A DNA stretch of 64,000 bases, taken from Mytilus galloprovincialis. Lineage: Eukaryota > Mollusca > Bivalvia > Mytilida > Mytilidae. This document shows, piece after piece, positions 35,675-45,837 of the stretch; the first letter of the stretch is position 1, and each line of letters starts with the position of its first letter. Made by a program: the position numbers and the translations under genes. Under the pieces are notes generated by a model that worked only from the letters and a program-made list of their open reading frames with translations, had not been told where the DNA came from and searched no databases. The stretch lies in assembly GCF_965363235.1 (NCBI RefSeq), contig NC_134840.1, positions 93,384,416-93,448,415 of the forward strand. Reading direction: 5' to 3'.

Positions 35675-36130
35675 AGTACTTACCGATTGATTGATTGATT
35701 GTTGGTTGCTTAACGTCCAGTGGCAATTATTTCATGCATATTCAGGACGAGAACAAGTTCACAATAAATACAATAGGTAGGTCTTGTCACAATAGAGGCC
35801 ATCTGGGATGATGGTCGGGGAAATTTGGACTGCCACTGGAAAATGAGGGTTTATTGGATAGGGAAAGAAATTTTGCCTTGCAACAGGCCACCTACGGACC
35901 CCTCAAAGAGTTGTTGCAAGGGTTCTTTACGTGCAAAGAGCGTGGCACTCTCTCTACACGAGACATCGGATTTAACGTCCCCATTCTGACCGGACGTGAC
36001 TGCGAACTTGATACATCCCGCACAGCCAAACGGACACCCCACTTCAGCAAGCGTTTTACTGCCAGTCGAGAGAAGACCAAGTGACCACATTTCTATTCCC
36101 CAGTCACCCTTGGGGTCAGTACTTACCGAT
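35675..36130 (-). mobile_element. SINE-like insertion with 13 bp target-site duplication across a VMP1 splice donor
   Basis: AGTACTTACCGAT occurs at 35675-35687 and again at 36118-36130, flanking a ~430 bp element (35688-36117). Read on the minus strand the element starts GACCCCAAGGGTGACTGGGG and ends with GCCACTGGACGTTAAGCAAC followed by a CAATCAATCAATCA tail, as expected for a retroposed SINE-like element with a short repeat tail. The duplicated 13-mer is four exon bases plus nine intron bases of the VMP1 donor (ATCG|GTAAGTACT), so an identical donor now exists on both sides of the insertion. A related fragment lies at 57508-57570. Confidence 0.85.
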
Positions 36131-36207
36131 GCACAGGCTAAGATACCAAAGAATCCAACTTTCTGTACAAGGTTATGTACAGCTAATTTAGATTTTTCCA
36201 TAAATCC
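36127..36207 (-). CDS. VMP1: VMP1 exon: [15 protein letters not shown] segment
   Basis: This 81 nt, phase 0/0 exon has acceptor TATTTTCAG and donor GTAAGTACT. It encodes [18 protein letters not shown] then FFGILACAS, matching vertebrate VMP1 ([23 protein letters not shown]). It precedes the [10 protein letters not shown] exon. The donor is the one duplicated by the adjacent SINE-like insertion. If the donor at 36126 is not used, the frame runs on into the element for about 92 further codons and stops at 35851. With the proximal donor the original protein is preserved. Confidence 0.95.
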
Positions 36208-36239
36208 CTGAAAATAAAAAATAAAACAATAGACAAGAA

Positions 36240-36660
36240 TATATTAATCAAAGCACCAAAGGCGCTGTAGGCAGTTAAGTAAAAAAAAAAAGCAGAGGCA
36301 AACTTGGCAGAAGTTTATATAATAAGACAAATATTGTCGCTTCAAATTGTTTTTTGAAGATTTTTTTAAAAAGAACAAACATTAAACAATCATATATTGT
36401 ACATTTATGTTCATTTAATGAATTAATCATTGCAAATAATTCATATTTTGTCAAAGTTTTTAAAAGCAACACATATATATATATATATATATATCAAGTA
36501 TATTTTTTTCATGGTCATGAGTCTGCAGTGGTACAAGTTTGCAATGATTGCAGTTCGTTAACGTTAGTATTGGTTGACTGTTAGAAGTTCAAATTGACTT
36601 TAGTACGAGCTTGTAAAAGTATGAATAGACTTGCTTCCCTAGAAAGAAATCTGAGTTTGT
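36240..36660. other. intronic sequence with a TA microsatellite
   Basis: VMP1 intron sequence. A TATATATATATATATATATA tract lies at 36473-36494. No exon was recognised. Confidence 0.5.
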
Positions 36661-36689
36661 ATGTGTTCAACAGTACACTTAGTTATCAA

Positions 36690-38145
36690 ACAGGAATGGG
36701 TAGGGTGACCCTAAGGACTCTCCCTTTATTTCATTTGATCAGTTCTCATACATGAATATATATGGTTTAATTTAAAGGTGGGGGTCTCAACTGTTTAAAA
36801 TTTCTCAATCAGGAGGGGTGGGGTGACTGCAGGGACTCTCCCTATATTTCATTTTATTAAGAGGTTGGGATCCCAACTGTTTCCAAGTTCTTAAACAGGA
36901 GGGGTATGGTGACCACAGGGACTTCCCCTATATTTCATTTGATTTGTTATATAGTCCCATACATGAGTATATATGGTTAAGGGGTGAGGATCTCGAATTT
37001 TTCCAAGTTCTCAAACAGGAGGGTGTACAGTGACCATAGGGACCCCCTTATAATTTATTTGATTTGTAATATTATCCCATACATAAATATATATGGTTTA
37101 AGATAGTGGATCTCGACCATTATAAATTCTCAAACAGGAAGGGGTAGAGTGGCCCCACGAACTCCATCTATATTTCATTTGATTTGTTATTTTGTCCCAT
37201 ACATGAATATATATGGTTTAGGGGTGGGGATCATGACCGTTACCAAGTTCTCAAACAGGAGGGGTGGGATGACCTCCAGGGAACCCCCTATATTTCATTT
37301 GAATAGTTATATTGTCCCATACATGAATAAATATGGTTTAGGGTTGAGGATCTCGAATGTTTCCAAGTTCTCAAACAGGAGGATGAACAGTGACCCTAGG
37401 AACCCCCACATTATTCCTTTGATTTGTTATATTGTCCCATACATGAATATATATGGTTTAAAATTGGTGATCTCAACTGTTTCCAAATTCTCTAACCGGA
37501 AGGGGGAGAGTGGCCTTACGAACTCCACCTATATTTCATATGATTTGTTATATTGTCCCATACATAAATATATATGTTTAGGGGTGGGGATCTCGACCGT
37601 TTCCAAGTTCTCAAATAGGACGGGTGGGGTGATCCCCAGGGACTCCCTCTACATATTTGATTTGATTTATTATTTTGTCCCATACATAAATATATATGGT
37701 TTAGGGGTGGGGATCTCGACCGTTTCCAAGTTCTCAAATAGGAGGGGTGGGGTGATCCCCAGGGACTCCCTCTACATATTTCATTTGATTTGTTATATTG
37801 TCCACTACATGAAGATATATGGCTTAGGGATAGGGATCTCGACCGTTACCAAGTTATCAAACAGGAGGGATGGGGTGATCCCCAGGGACACCCCCTATAT
37901 TTCATTTGATTAATTATATATTGTCCCATACATGAATAAATATGGTTTAGGGGTGGGAATCTCGACTGTTTCCAAGTTCTAAAACATGAGGGGTTGGGGT
38001 GACCCTGGGGACTTCCCCTATATTTCATTTGATTATTTATTTAGTCTCATACATGAATGTATATGGTCGAGGGTTGGGGATCTCATCCGTTTCAAAGTTA
38101 TCAAACAGGAGGAGGCAGAGTGGCCCAATGGACTCCACCTATATA
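36690..38145 (+). repeat. 120 bp minisatellite array (about 12 units)
   Basis: The unit contains CCCATACATGAATATATATGG, 'GGGGTGGGGATCTCGACCGTTTCC', 'AAGTTCTCAAACAGGAGGGG' and 'TATATTTCATTTGATTTGTTATATTG'. The CATACAT(G/A)AATA landmark recurs at about 36960, 37079, 37199, 37319, 37439, 37560, 37680, 37804, 37929 and 38049, mostly exactly 120 bp apart. Because 120 is divisible by three, one plus-strand frame stays open over 37149-37913 (254 codons) with ~40-residue repeats (FHLICYIVPYMNIYGLGVGI then STVSKFSNRRGG). There is no sign that it is a real protein. It lies antisense in a VMP1 intron. Confidence 0.9.
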
Positions 38146-38147
38146 TA

Positions 38148-39449
38148 CAGTCCGCCAAAAGTTAAGCACCACCGAAATATAATTGGCAATATTTTTTTAA
38201 CAATTTCGAAAAAAAAATGTATGTTTGGTGTTATGAATTACCCTTAACACACACTAAGAAAATTCATTACGACAAAAAAGATTGAACTCCGATAAAGCAG
38301 TCAAGCAACCTTTTATTAAAGGTCATCTCTGAGTTAACAAATACACTGTTTCCCCAGGTGGTCGTATTAGTGTTCATACATTGGTCCGTCGACTGCATAG
38401 AGGCAACCTAAGAGCGAGTCGTGGTGTATAGAGACCTGTAATTACAAGCAGGCACTCTATCGTCAGGTTTCAATGGGAAAATGACGTTCTATGCTTGAAA
38501 ATAGGAAGCTGACAAAACACTCATTGGTCAGATGGGAATCAGTATCTTTTACTGTCAGTAGACCCCATAATACGAATTTCGCTGGAAAACAAAACGGCCG
38601 ATGACCAAGACAATGTTTGCACAAGGACTGCATTCAGTGCTGGTGTTGTTCCAGTACGGGATTGCTTCTTATACCGTTATAAGCTGGGTATGCATATTCT
38701 GATGGGTAACATAAACGGACAGACATACAGAGATTTGATGCCTTAACACATTTTAGTCCCTTGTTTTAATAATCCCCCACTTGCGTCAACATTGTCAAGA
38801 CCCTTGTACATGGACGACAACGCTAGACCACACAGGGCACGGATTTTAACCGAGTCCAAAGAGCAACAAGCCATTTACACTATGTTTTGACCTTGCATGT
38901 CTCAATACAAAAACCCTACCAAACATGTATGAGGTGCCATTGGCGGAAATCTCAATCGCAGAGATCCACCTTCACAATATTTTGTCGATTTTAAAGTGGC
39001 ATTTGTTGTTTAATGCAACAGATTCGTTAACTAAACTTTTGAAGGCTTGTACCGAGAATGATACGTCGTGTTATGAAATTGTACCGGAAGAGAGGTTGTT
39101 ACACATGCTATTGACTCAAATATTGACATTAAATTTACCAAACATACCAAAGATTATGTGTAGAAAATTTTATTGGTATTAGGTAATCAATTGTTGTAAA
39201 AAAATAAAATCACAGTGAAACTTAAATTCTGTTTCTGAATTGTGTAATTAACACTACTTATATGAACGAAAAACCTACATGCATAGAACCTTCATAAGTG
39301 ACCAAAATTATATTTGTGGTTTGTTTATGGTATACATTAGCAAAATTGCTATATGATTGTTTTCTTTTTTTCGAGGAATCATTGATTTTTTATATTTGAA
39401 AAAAATTCGATGCAATAAAAATAGGTGGTGCTTAACTTTTGGCGGACTG
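38148..39449 (+). mobile_element. Tc1/mariner-type transposon, dead copy
   Basis: Inverted ends CAGTCCGCCAAAAGTTAAGC-ACCACC and the exact complement at 39424-39449 (26 bp or more) are flanked by TA on both sides (38146-38147 and 39450-39451). The total is 1302 bp, a normal length for Tc1/mariner. It sits at the right edge of the 120 bp minisatellite. Confidence 0.92.
38330..39180 (+). pseudogene. degenerate Tc1-type transposase
   Basis: Within the inverted repeats, broken plus-strand frames retain transposase landmarks: LGMHILMGNINGQTYRDLMP, stop, and MDDNARPHRARILTESKEQQ around 38810-38870. The latter is the second catalytic-Asp region of Tc1/mariner DDE transposases (x-DDNAxPHxA). The N-terminal helix-turn-helix is hinted at by 'GGRISVHTLVRRLHRGNLRA'-like text near 38355-38415. 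Multiple stops and frameshifts show it is inactive. Confidence 0.85.
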
Positions 39450-39455
39450 TATATA

Positions 39456-41340
39456 ATAAGATTTGCTTACATTCAGGTATCATATATATAGTTGCACTAT
39501 TTGTGCCTGTCCCAAGTCAGGAGCCTGTAATTCAGTGGTTGTCGTTTGTTTATGTGTTACATATTTGTTTCATAGTTATTTTTTTTATATAAATAAGGCT
39601 ATTAGTTTTCTCGTTTGAATTGTTTCACATTTTCTTATCGGGGCCTTTTATAGCTGACTATGTGGTAATGGTATGGGCTTTGCTCATTGTTGAAGGCAGT
39701 ACGATGACCTATAGTTGTTAATGTCTGTGTCATTTTGGTATCTTGTGGACAGTTGTCTCATTGGCAATCATACATGTACATCTTTATTTTATATAAGAAA
39801 CTTCCATCTATTTTAACTGACCCATCAAAATTGAGAAGAAAAAAATACCCCTTGAAATTGCAGTAATATGTTTAACTTTAAAAGCATCTAACATGCATTA
39901 CCAACATTTATCACTGATAAAGAAAATTTATACTGTTACCAGGAACATATATATTGTTAGATAAACTGTTCCCAGCTGTCACATTGTATTGGATTTTGAC
40001 ATTAAAATTTGTGTACAAAATGTTTTCTCCTTTTTCTTTCTTTTACATATATCTTTTGGTTTTCAATTTTAGTGTTTATATTTATTTACCATGCATAGAT
40101 GTATTTTGCCACCTGTCTGGATTTTTTTTAAATGATAGCCAAACCCGGGATTACCATTATCCGCTTCCGGAATCGGATCCGATATTGTAATTGTCTTCCC
40201 CGGCCGCCATTTTATTTTCAATGTTGTTTTTGACAGATGGAGTGAGATACGATTTTACTCGGATTTACACATTATTTGTCGGCGATTTTCTGTATAAATC
40301 TAGCGGTTGAACTAATTGAACATCGCTGTCATGGATAGTAATGATGAAAATAAGTCTGAGATCGTTTATTAGAAAACTTTGGTAAAAATGTTTGGAAAGT
40401 TATTTTTTTATTTTCTTTCAAGGTCCGTCGGGCATGTAGGGCGTAGCAAGTAACCAAGTAGAAAGTCCGACTGCAAAAATGGAAGGTCGCAGACCTCGGA
40501 CCACCGCTTATTTGAACCCCTGCGTCCAAATTGAAAAGATACGAAATTTCGTATTCTAATTCAAAATTGCCGCCAACAGCGTGATCAGTCGAACTTATCT
40601 TAATAGACTGCTGACGTAAATGACTACATATTGATGACAAACAATATTCCTACGACTTTTGCAATTTCGGAAATCTAAACTACTTATCTTTAGAGATTTT
40701 CGGCGATTAAATATTTCATACATTTGTTCTTTGACATCTTAGCCAAGAGATCAGGGGAAAATAAAATACATAAGGATTCCTAATGTGCTCTACTTCCTAT
40801 GTGCAACTTCAAAACTTTTGGGAAAATCGACGATCATTTAAGGTTTTTTTGGTCATATTTTTTGTAATCCAGAATGAAAAGTATGAAAAAAATGTCCAAT
40901 AAGTTATAAATAACATAATATCCAGCTAGATAATAACAATGGCACGTATTTCAGCATTTATTGGGTAGAACACAAATCCAGGGTGCTCGCATAAGGCAGC
41001 TTAACTGCCTAAAAATTCTTTTCCAATTATCATGCTTGAGATAACAGAAATTTCAAATCCTTCTTGTTTGTTTACTATTTAAATGCATTTGGACACATTT
41101 AATTCTACTTTTTAACCATTGTTAACTCTAGATCTACTTGAAATATGAACTGATTTAAAATAATGGATAAATTTTTTGTTGCTAATTTGCTTCTAGCTAT
41201 ATTTTCCTCGTTTTAGGTCATATGCTCTTATTTTTTTTTTATAAGTTTTGGATTTTCAAATATTTCCACCTAAAGCATTGCTGAAGAGTCATTTCTTGTC
41301 AAAATGCACATCTGGTGCAGAAAAATTGGTACCTTTAATG
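39456..41340. other. intronic sequence, repeat fragments and a GC-rich patch
   Basis: Repeat fragments lie at 39500-39780 (for example GTCTCATTGGCAATCATAC, inverted SINE-like, and CCTGTCCCAAGTCAGGAGCC). A patch at about 40140-40215 is richer in CpG (CGCTTCCGGAATCGGATCC, CCCCGGCCGCCATTTT), unlike the surrounding intron. The complement of the latter, AAAATGGCGGCC, is the textbook YY1 motif, but no gene start could be tied to it. Confidence 0.4.
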
Positions 41341-41343
41341 TTA

Positions 41344-41754
41344 TTAATTACAGTAATAACTAACAAACACAGTGAACAAAGCTAACAAAGTCATACCCTC
41401 TAAGCACTGTAAAAAGTGTGACAAATCAAGCCAACATAACAAAGAAGCAAAGTCGTGAGTTTTGTTAAGACGTAGCATATGGTTATTTATGTGCTCAATA
41501 TCATTATGCAAGAAACATTCTTTAATTTTTTTAAATGAAATCCATTTCAATGCTGGTTCAGAAACAAGATGCCTAAAAACTTCTGAAGATATAGCAGTCC
41601 AAATATGAGACATGAGAATGAACAGACAAACAGACCAACAAGTTAAACATACAATTACTATATACAGCTCCCTTAAAAAGGGAGGTATAATACCTACACT
41701 GTTAGTGAATTTTAAAATGGATATCCCCAAAACCATAAATAATATTATCTTCAC
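41344..41754 (-). CDS. hypothetical membrane protein, 136 codons, inside VMP1 intron
   Basis: An uninterrupted minus-strand frame starts at ATG 41754 and ends in TAA at 41344. It opens MKIILFMVLGISILKFTNS (signal-like or first membrane span), has a second hydrophobic span ELYIVIVCLTCWSVCLFILM, a hydrophilic middle (SEPALKWISFKKIKECFLHN then DIEHINNHMLRLNKTHDF), and a third hydrophobic stretch rich in Leu (LTVFVSYY-type C-terminus). Seven Cys residues lie mostly in the hydrophobic parts. I do not recognise the family. The composition is protein-like and the frame is long for this AT-rich sequence, but no upstream promoter, splice sites or polyadenylation signal were established. It could be a single-exon gene, an exon of something else, or chance. 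Confidence 0.35.
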   Translation of the reverse strand: MKIILFMVLGISILKFTNSVGIIPPFLRELYIVIVCLTCWSVCLFILMSHIWTAISSEVFRHLVSEPALKWISFKKIKECFLHNDIEHINNHMLRLNKTHDFASLLCWLDLSHFLQCLEGMTLLALFTVFVSYYCN

Positions 41755-41825
41755 TCGGACAGTAAGAACAAGATAACGTTTCTTTGTTTACACCGTCAAG
41801 TAGTGTTCAACAACTGTATCTATAT

Positions 41826-41966
41826 AGATTCCTACACTGCATCAAGTGTATTACGATATTTCTCCACTCGAGACAGTTAAATTTTATTATTTAAAGCACG
41901 AGGCTTAAAATTTAACTGTCTCAAGTGGAGAAATATCGTAATACACGAGTTATAGTGTCGGAATCT
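41826..41966. repeat. foldback palindrome with ~60 bp arms
   Basis: The left arm 41826-41885 (AGATTCCTACACTGCATCAA...CGATATTTCTCCACTCGAG then ACAGTTAAATTTT) is complementary to the right arm 41907-41966, with a ~21 nt AT-rich spacer. The inner ~40 bp are nearly perfect and the outer ~20 bp have several mismatches. This is typical of a small foldback element. It lies just upstream of the 136-codon frame on the minus strand. Confidence 0.9.
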
Positions 41967-41969
41967 GTT

Positions 41970-43290
41970 TCTCTAATGATTTTTATCCTTCTTTTTCAAA
42001 GATTTTCAGAAACTTGTGTTCTTTATATGCGACGTCATCAGGCATTGCCGCCTTTTTTCATGGCGTCACCATAGGACAATTCAGAAGAAAAAAAAACATT
42101 TAGATGTCATAATCAAATTTCGACTGATCATTTGCCGAGAACAGATTTTTCACTAGTGAGGAGAAATATTTTTCTCACACCGGTCAGGAAATGTGAAAAT
42201 AGCACAAAAATTAGAGAAAGTATCATCAATGTCTGTGCATAGATGTTAAAGAGGAGTTACACTTACAAGAGACAATTACCATAAAAAGCTCAGTATGATA
42301 AGTCCCCATTCCCTTTTTGCAACAGGAATTCAGAAAAACCTTTTTGTCACTCAGTGAAATTCTTCAACTTTCAAGATCATGGTCGTTTAAAATGTTTATA
42401 GTTCAAAATGTTGAAAAGGATTCTAGAACACTGTTATGACTGTACAGATGCTAAATAAACACAAAATAAAAAAATAAATAATATTGGAAAGTTTTTGTGT
42501 AAATTATAAACAATTTCATTGTAAGTATGTAAAACATGTAGAAATCCGATCCATAATAAATATTGGGGAAAAAATACAACTTGATATTAGGTGTTAGCTT
42601 TTAGTAAATTACTGTTCAATTTATTCATGGCTTGAACGTGTGATGACCGTAGCCAAATTATCCGCCAGCAGCTGTCTGAAACACCAAATCCAATAAATAA
42701 CTTCTTACGTAAAAATGTAGTTTATACATCATTATGCAATGCTATGAATAGAAGTAAGAAATGTCTAATGAATTATATTACATTTTGATATTTATTAGTA
42801 AATATTTTTAATTGAATATTAGTATGGAACAGATAATCATTAAAGAATTTGAAAAGAAATAAAGGTGCCCTCTACTCTTTCAGAACATTTCGCAAAGTAA
42901 GCAAACATCACAAAATTCTTGCCTTAAGTACTTAAAAATTTGCACTGCTGCCCAGCAATTTGAGATTTGCAGTAAGACTATTGATTTTGCAAGCCCGAGT
43001 ACGGTGCCACATATTGTAATATTGAAGTAGGTTCAATTATCTCCCCTATCATAATACGACCAAGATTATATTCCTTCATGTACATTGTCAGGTAGAGTTC
43101 TACAACTGTGTAAAGTGACCAACAGACAGATAGGTAGTCTGATTCCTAGATTTAAACCTCAAAAGCTTAGGTTGTTGGAAGGGGAGTTTAAAAAAGATAG
43201 AATGCCACTTACATTTTAAATCGTGTCAATGGTTTCACAAAAGTTGACACAAAATGCACAAAGGACAAAAGTAAAAATTATAAAATAGAC
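41970..43290. other. intronic sequence, nothing recognised
   Basis: VMP1 intron sequence without recognisable exons or repeats of the families described. Confidence 0.4.
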
Positions 43291-43292
43291 AG

Positions 43293-43577
43293 AACAAGAA
43301 TGTGTCCAAAGTACACAGATGCCCCACTCGCACTATCCTTTTCCATGTTCGATGGACTGTGAAATTGGGTAATAATCTAATTTGGCATTAAAATTAGAAA
43401 GATTATATCATAAGCAACAAGTGTACTAAGTTTCAAGTTGATTGGACTTCAGCTTCATCAAAAACTACCTTGACCAAAAACTTTAACCTGAATGGATGCA
43501 CAGACGAACGGACAGACGAACGGAGCCACAGACCAGAAAACATAATGCCCCTCTACTATCGTAGGTGGGGCATAAAA
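43293..43577 (+). mobile_element. family A element
   Basis: It starts ACAAGAATGTGTCCAAAGTAC and ends CCCCTCTACTATCGTAGGTGGGGCATAAAA, with a short GACGAACGGACAGACGAACGG microsatellite. It lies 94 bp 3' of a VMP1 donor. Confidence 0.8.
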
Positions 43578-43670
43578 AACAGAGTGATTACTAGAAGGCA
43601 CCCACAAAAACATGAAAGGCCAAAAATAACAGTACACACTCTCACTCGGACCATAACCTGTGAGACTTAC

Positions 43671-43811
43671 TAATTCTTCAGGATGCTCTTTTTTCTCATG
43701 AATGAGTTCTTCTATTTCTTCAAACTCATCGTCATCAAGATCTGCCCCTGACAGCGTGGCTGCCCTTGCCATAAAATAGGGCGGCAATTCTCCAAGTGCT
43801 GTCCCAGCACC
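43671..43811 (-). CDS. VMP1: VMP1 exon: [12 protein letters not shown] segment
   Basis: This 141 nt, phase 0/0 exon has acceptor ATGTTTCAG and donor GTAAGTC. It encodes [47 protein letters not shown]. [21 protein letters not shown] is invariant in animal VMP1, followed by an acidic linker whose sequence varies between species. The join to the [10 protein letters not shown] exon 7.5 kb downstream is in phase. The exon expected upstream of it (vertebrate ...IICPDEEG...SKVRIEACMW) would have to start in phase 2 and end in phase 0 and was not found between 43812 and 47464. Confidence 0.95.
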
Positions 43812-44071
43812 CTGAAACATAAAGATATATTTTTTTAATCTCTCACTCTATAATATAAATTATCCAATAATTAGTACTTCTTGTATGGTGTGGTATAAAA
43901 AATATTCTTGCATTTTTGTGCCTGTCCCAAGTCAGGAGCCTCTGGCCTGTGTTAGTCTTGTATGATTTTTAATTTTAGTTCATTTATATATTTCGGGTTT
44001 AACATCCATTATCACTGAGCTAGTACACATTTTTGTTTAGAGGCCAGCTAAAGCATGCCATGGGTGCGGGA

Positions 44072-44895
44072 TTTTTATGCCCCATTTATGGGCATTATGT
44101 TTTCTGGTCTGTGCGTCCGTTCGTCCGTCTGTTCGTTCGTCCGTTCGTTCGTCCGTTCGTCCGTCCCGCTTCAGGTTAAAGTTTTTGGTCGAGGTAGTTT
44201 TTGATGAAGTTGGAGTCTAATCAACTTGAAACTTAGTATATATGTTCTGTATGATATGATCTTTCTAATTTAAATGCCAAATTAGAGTTTTGACCCCAAT
44301 TTTACGGTTCACTGAACATAGAAAATGATAGTGCAAATTTCAGGTTAAAGTTTTTGGTCAAGGTAGTTTTTGATGAAGTTGAAGTCCAATCAACTTGAAA
44401 CTTAGTATACATGTGCCCTATGATATGATCTTTCTAATTTAAATGCCAAATTAGAGTTTTGACCCCAATTTTACGGTTCACTGAACATAGAAAATGATAG
44501 TGCAAATTTCAGGTTAAAGTTTTTGGCTTCAGGTTAAAGTTTTTGGTCAAGGTAGTTTTTGATGAAGTTGAAGTCCAATCAACTTGAAACTTAGTATACA
44601 TGTGCCCTATGATATGATCTTTCTAATTTAAATGCCAAATTAGAGTTTTGACCCCAATTTTACGGTTCACTGAACATAGAAAATGATAGTGCAAATTTCA
44701 GGTTAAAGTTTTTGGTCAAGGTAGTTTTTGATAAAGTAGAAGTCCAATCAACTTGAAACTTAGTATACATGTTCCCTTTGATAAGATCATTCTAATTTTA
44801 ATGCCAAATTAGAGAATTTATTCCAATTTCACAGTCCTTTAAACATAGAAAATGATAGTGTGAGTGGGGCATCCGTGTACTGTGGACACATTCTT
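44072..44895 (-). mobile_element. family A element with 169 bp tandem core, inverted
   Basis: Read on the minus strand it runs from AACAAGAATGTGTCCACAGTAC to ATGCCCATAAATGGGGCATAAAAA. The core block CAGGTTAAAGTTTTTGGTC recurs at 44172, 44341, 44510/44530 and 44699 (169 bp period with a 20 bp stutter). The (ACGG/ACGA)n microsatellite is at 44110-44166. It shows how the short family A copies relate to an expanded, tandem-core form. Confidence 0.85.
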
Positions 44896-44899
44896 GTTC

Positions 44900-45546
44900 T
44901 CTTTGTGTTGATGACCCATTGGTGGTCTTTGGTGAATATTGCTCTCAGGTTGGGTTGTTGTCTCTTTAACACATTCCCTATATCCATTCTCAATTTTATC
45001 TAAATATATATGATGAGTTTATTTATTTGCTATGATAGTTTCTGTATCATTTTGGTTTCTTGAGGAGAGTAGTCTTATTGTCAATCATACCACATCTTCT
45101 TTTTTATAATAAATATTTAAGAAACTATATGTCATACAACTAATAGGGAAAGAAACACAAGCAAATTAAAGAAAAATGCTATTTCAACATAAGAAATTTA
45201 TTAAAAAAAATCCAGAAAATTATAAAATTCAGAATTGATTCCTATCATTCACAAAATAAAACAATTCAAACAGGAAAATTAATCTTCAAAATATTACTGA
45301 ACACAAAACTTTGTTTTTGATGAAGTAGAAAAGTATCAAATGAAAAATAACTTTCCAACTACTTAAAGATACTGTTTATATTGGAAGGTTAAAAATTTAG
45401 GAAGATTAACACAATCATACTATTCCGTGAAATTTAAGTGTAAGCAAGTCTTTCAGAAACTTTAAATCAAAATTTTATAAAGCATTCACTGAATCCATTG
45501 ATACATGTATCTTACTAAATTAAGAAATATGGGAAGTATTAGCAAA
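44900..45546. other. intronic sequence, nothing coding recognised
   Basis: Contains fragments 'GTTGTTGTCTCTTTAACACATTCCC' (~44955) and 'ATTGTCAATCATACCACATCTTC' (~45078), both ends of common repeats. The missing VMP1 exon was looked for here without success. Confidence 0.4.
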
Positions 45547-45815
45547 CAAGAATGTGTCAATGGTACACGGATACCCTATTAACACTATCATTTTCTATGT
45601 TCAGTGGACTGTGAAATTGGGGACAGAACTCTAATTTGGCATTAACATAAAAAAAGATCATATCATAGGGAACATGCTATAAGTTTCAAGTTGATTGGAC
45701 TTCAACTTCATCAAAAACTACCTTGACCATAAACTTTAACCTGAAGCAGGATAGACAGACAAATAAACGACGCACATACCTAAAAAGGTACTGCCCCTAG
45801 GTGGGGTATAAAAAT
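45547..45815 (+). mobile_element. family A element, diverged
   Basis: It starts CAAGAATGTGTCAATGGTAC and ends TGCCCCTAGGTGGGGTATAAAAA. It retains 'TCAGTGGACTGTGAAATTGGGG' and 'ACCTTGACCATAAACTTTAACC', with a degraded microsatellite. It directly precedes a family C element. Confidence 0.75.
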
Positions 45816-45837
45816 TTTAAACACAACATTTTTAAAT

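Noticed and set aside
40140-40640. CpG-richer patch with AAAATGGCGGCC (YY1-like) on the minus strand, and a 103-codon minus-strand frame at 40640-40329
   Set aside because: The frame lies upstream, not downstream, of the motif on that strand and has no recognisable domain. A short plus-strand ATG (MDSNDENKSEIVY) stops after 13 codons. Not enough to call a promoter or gene.
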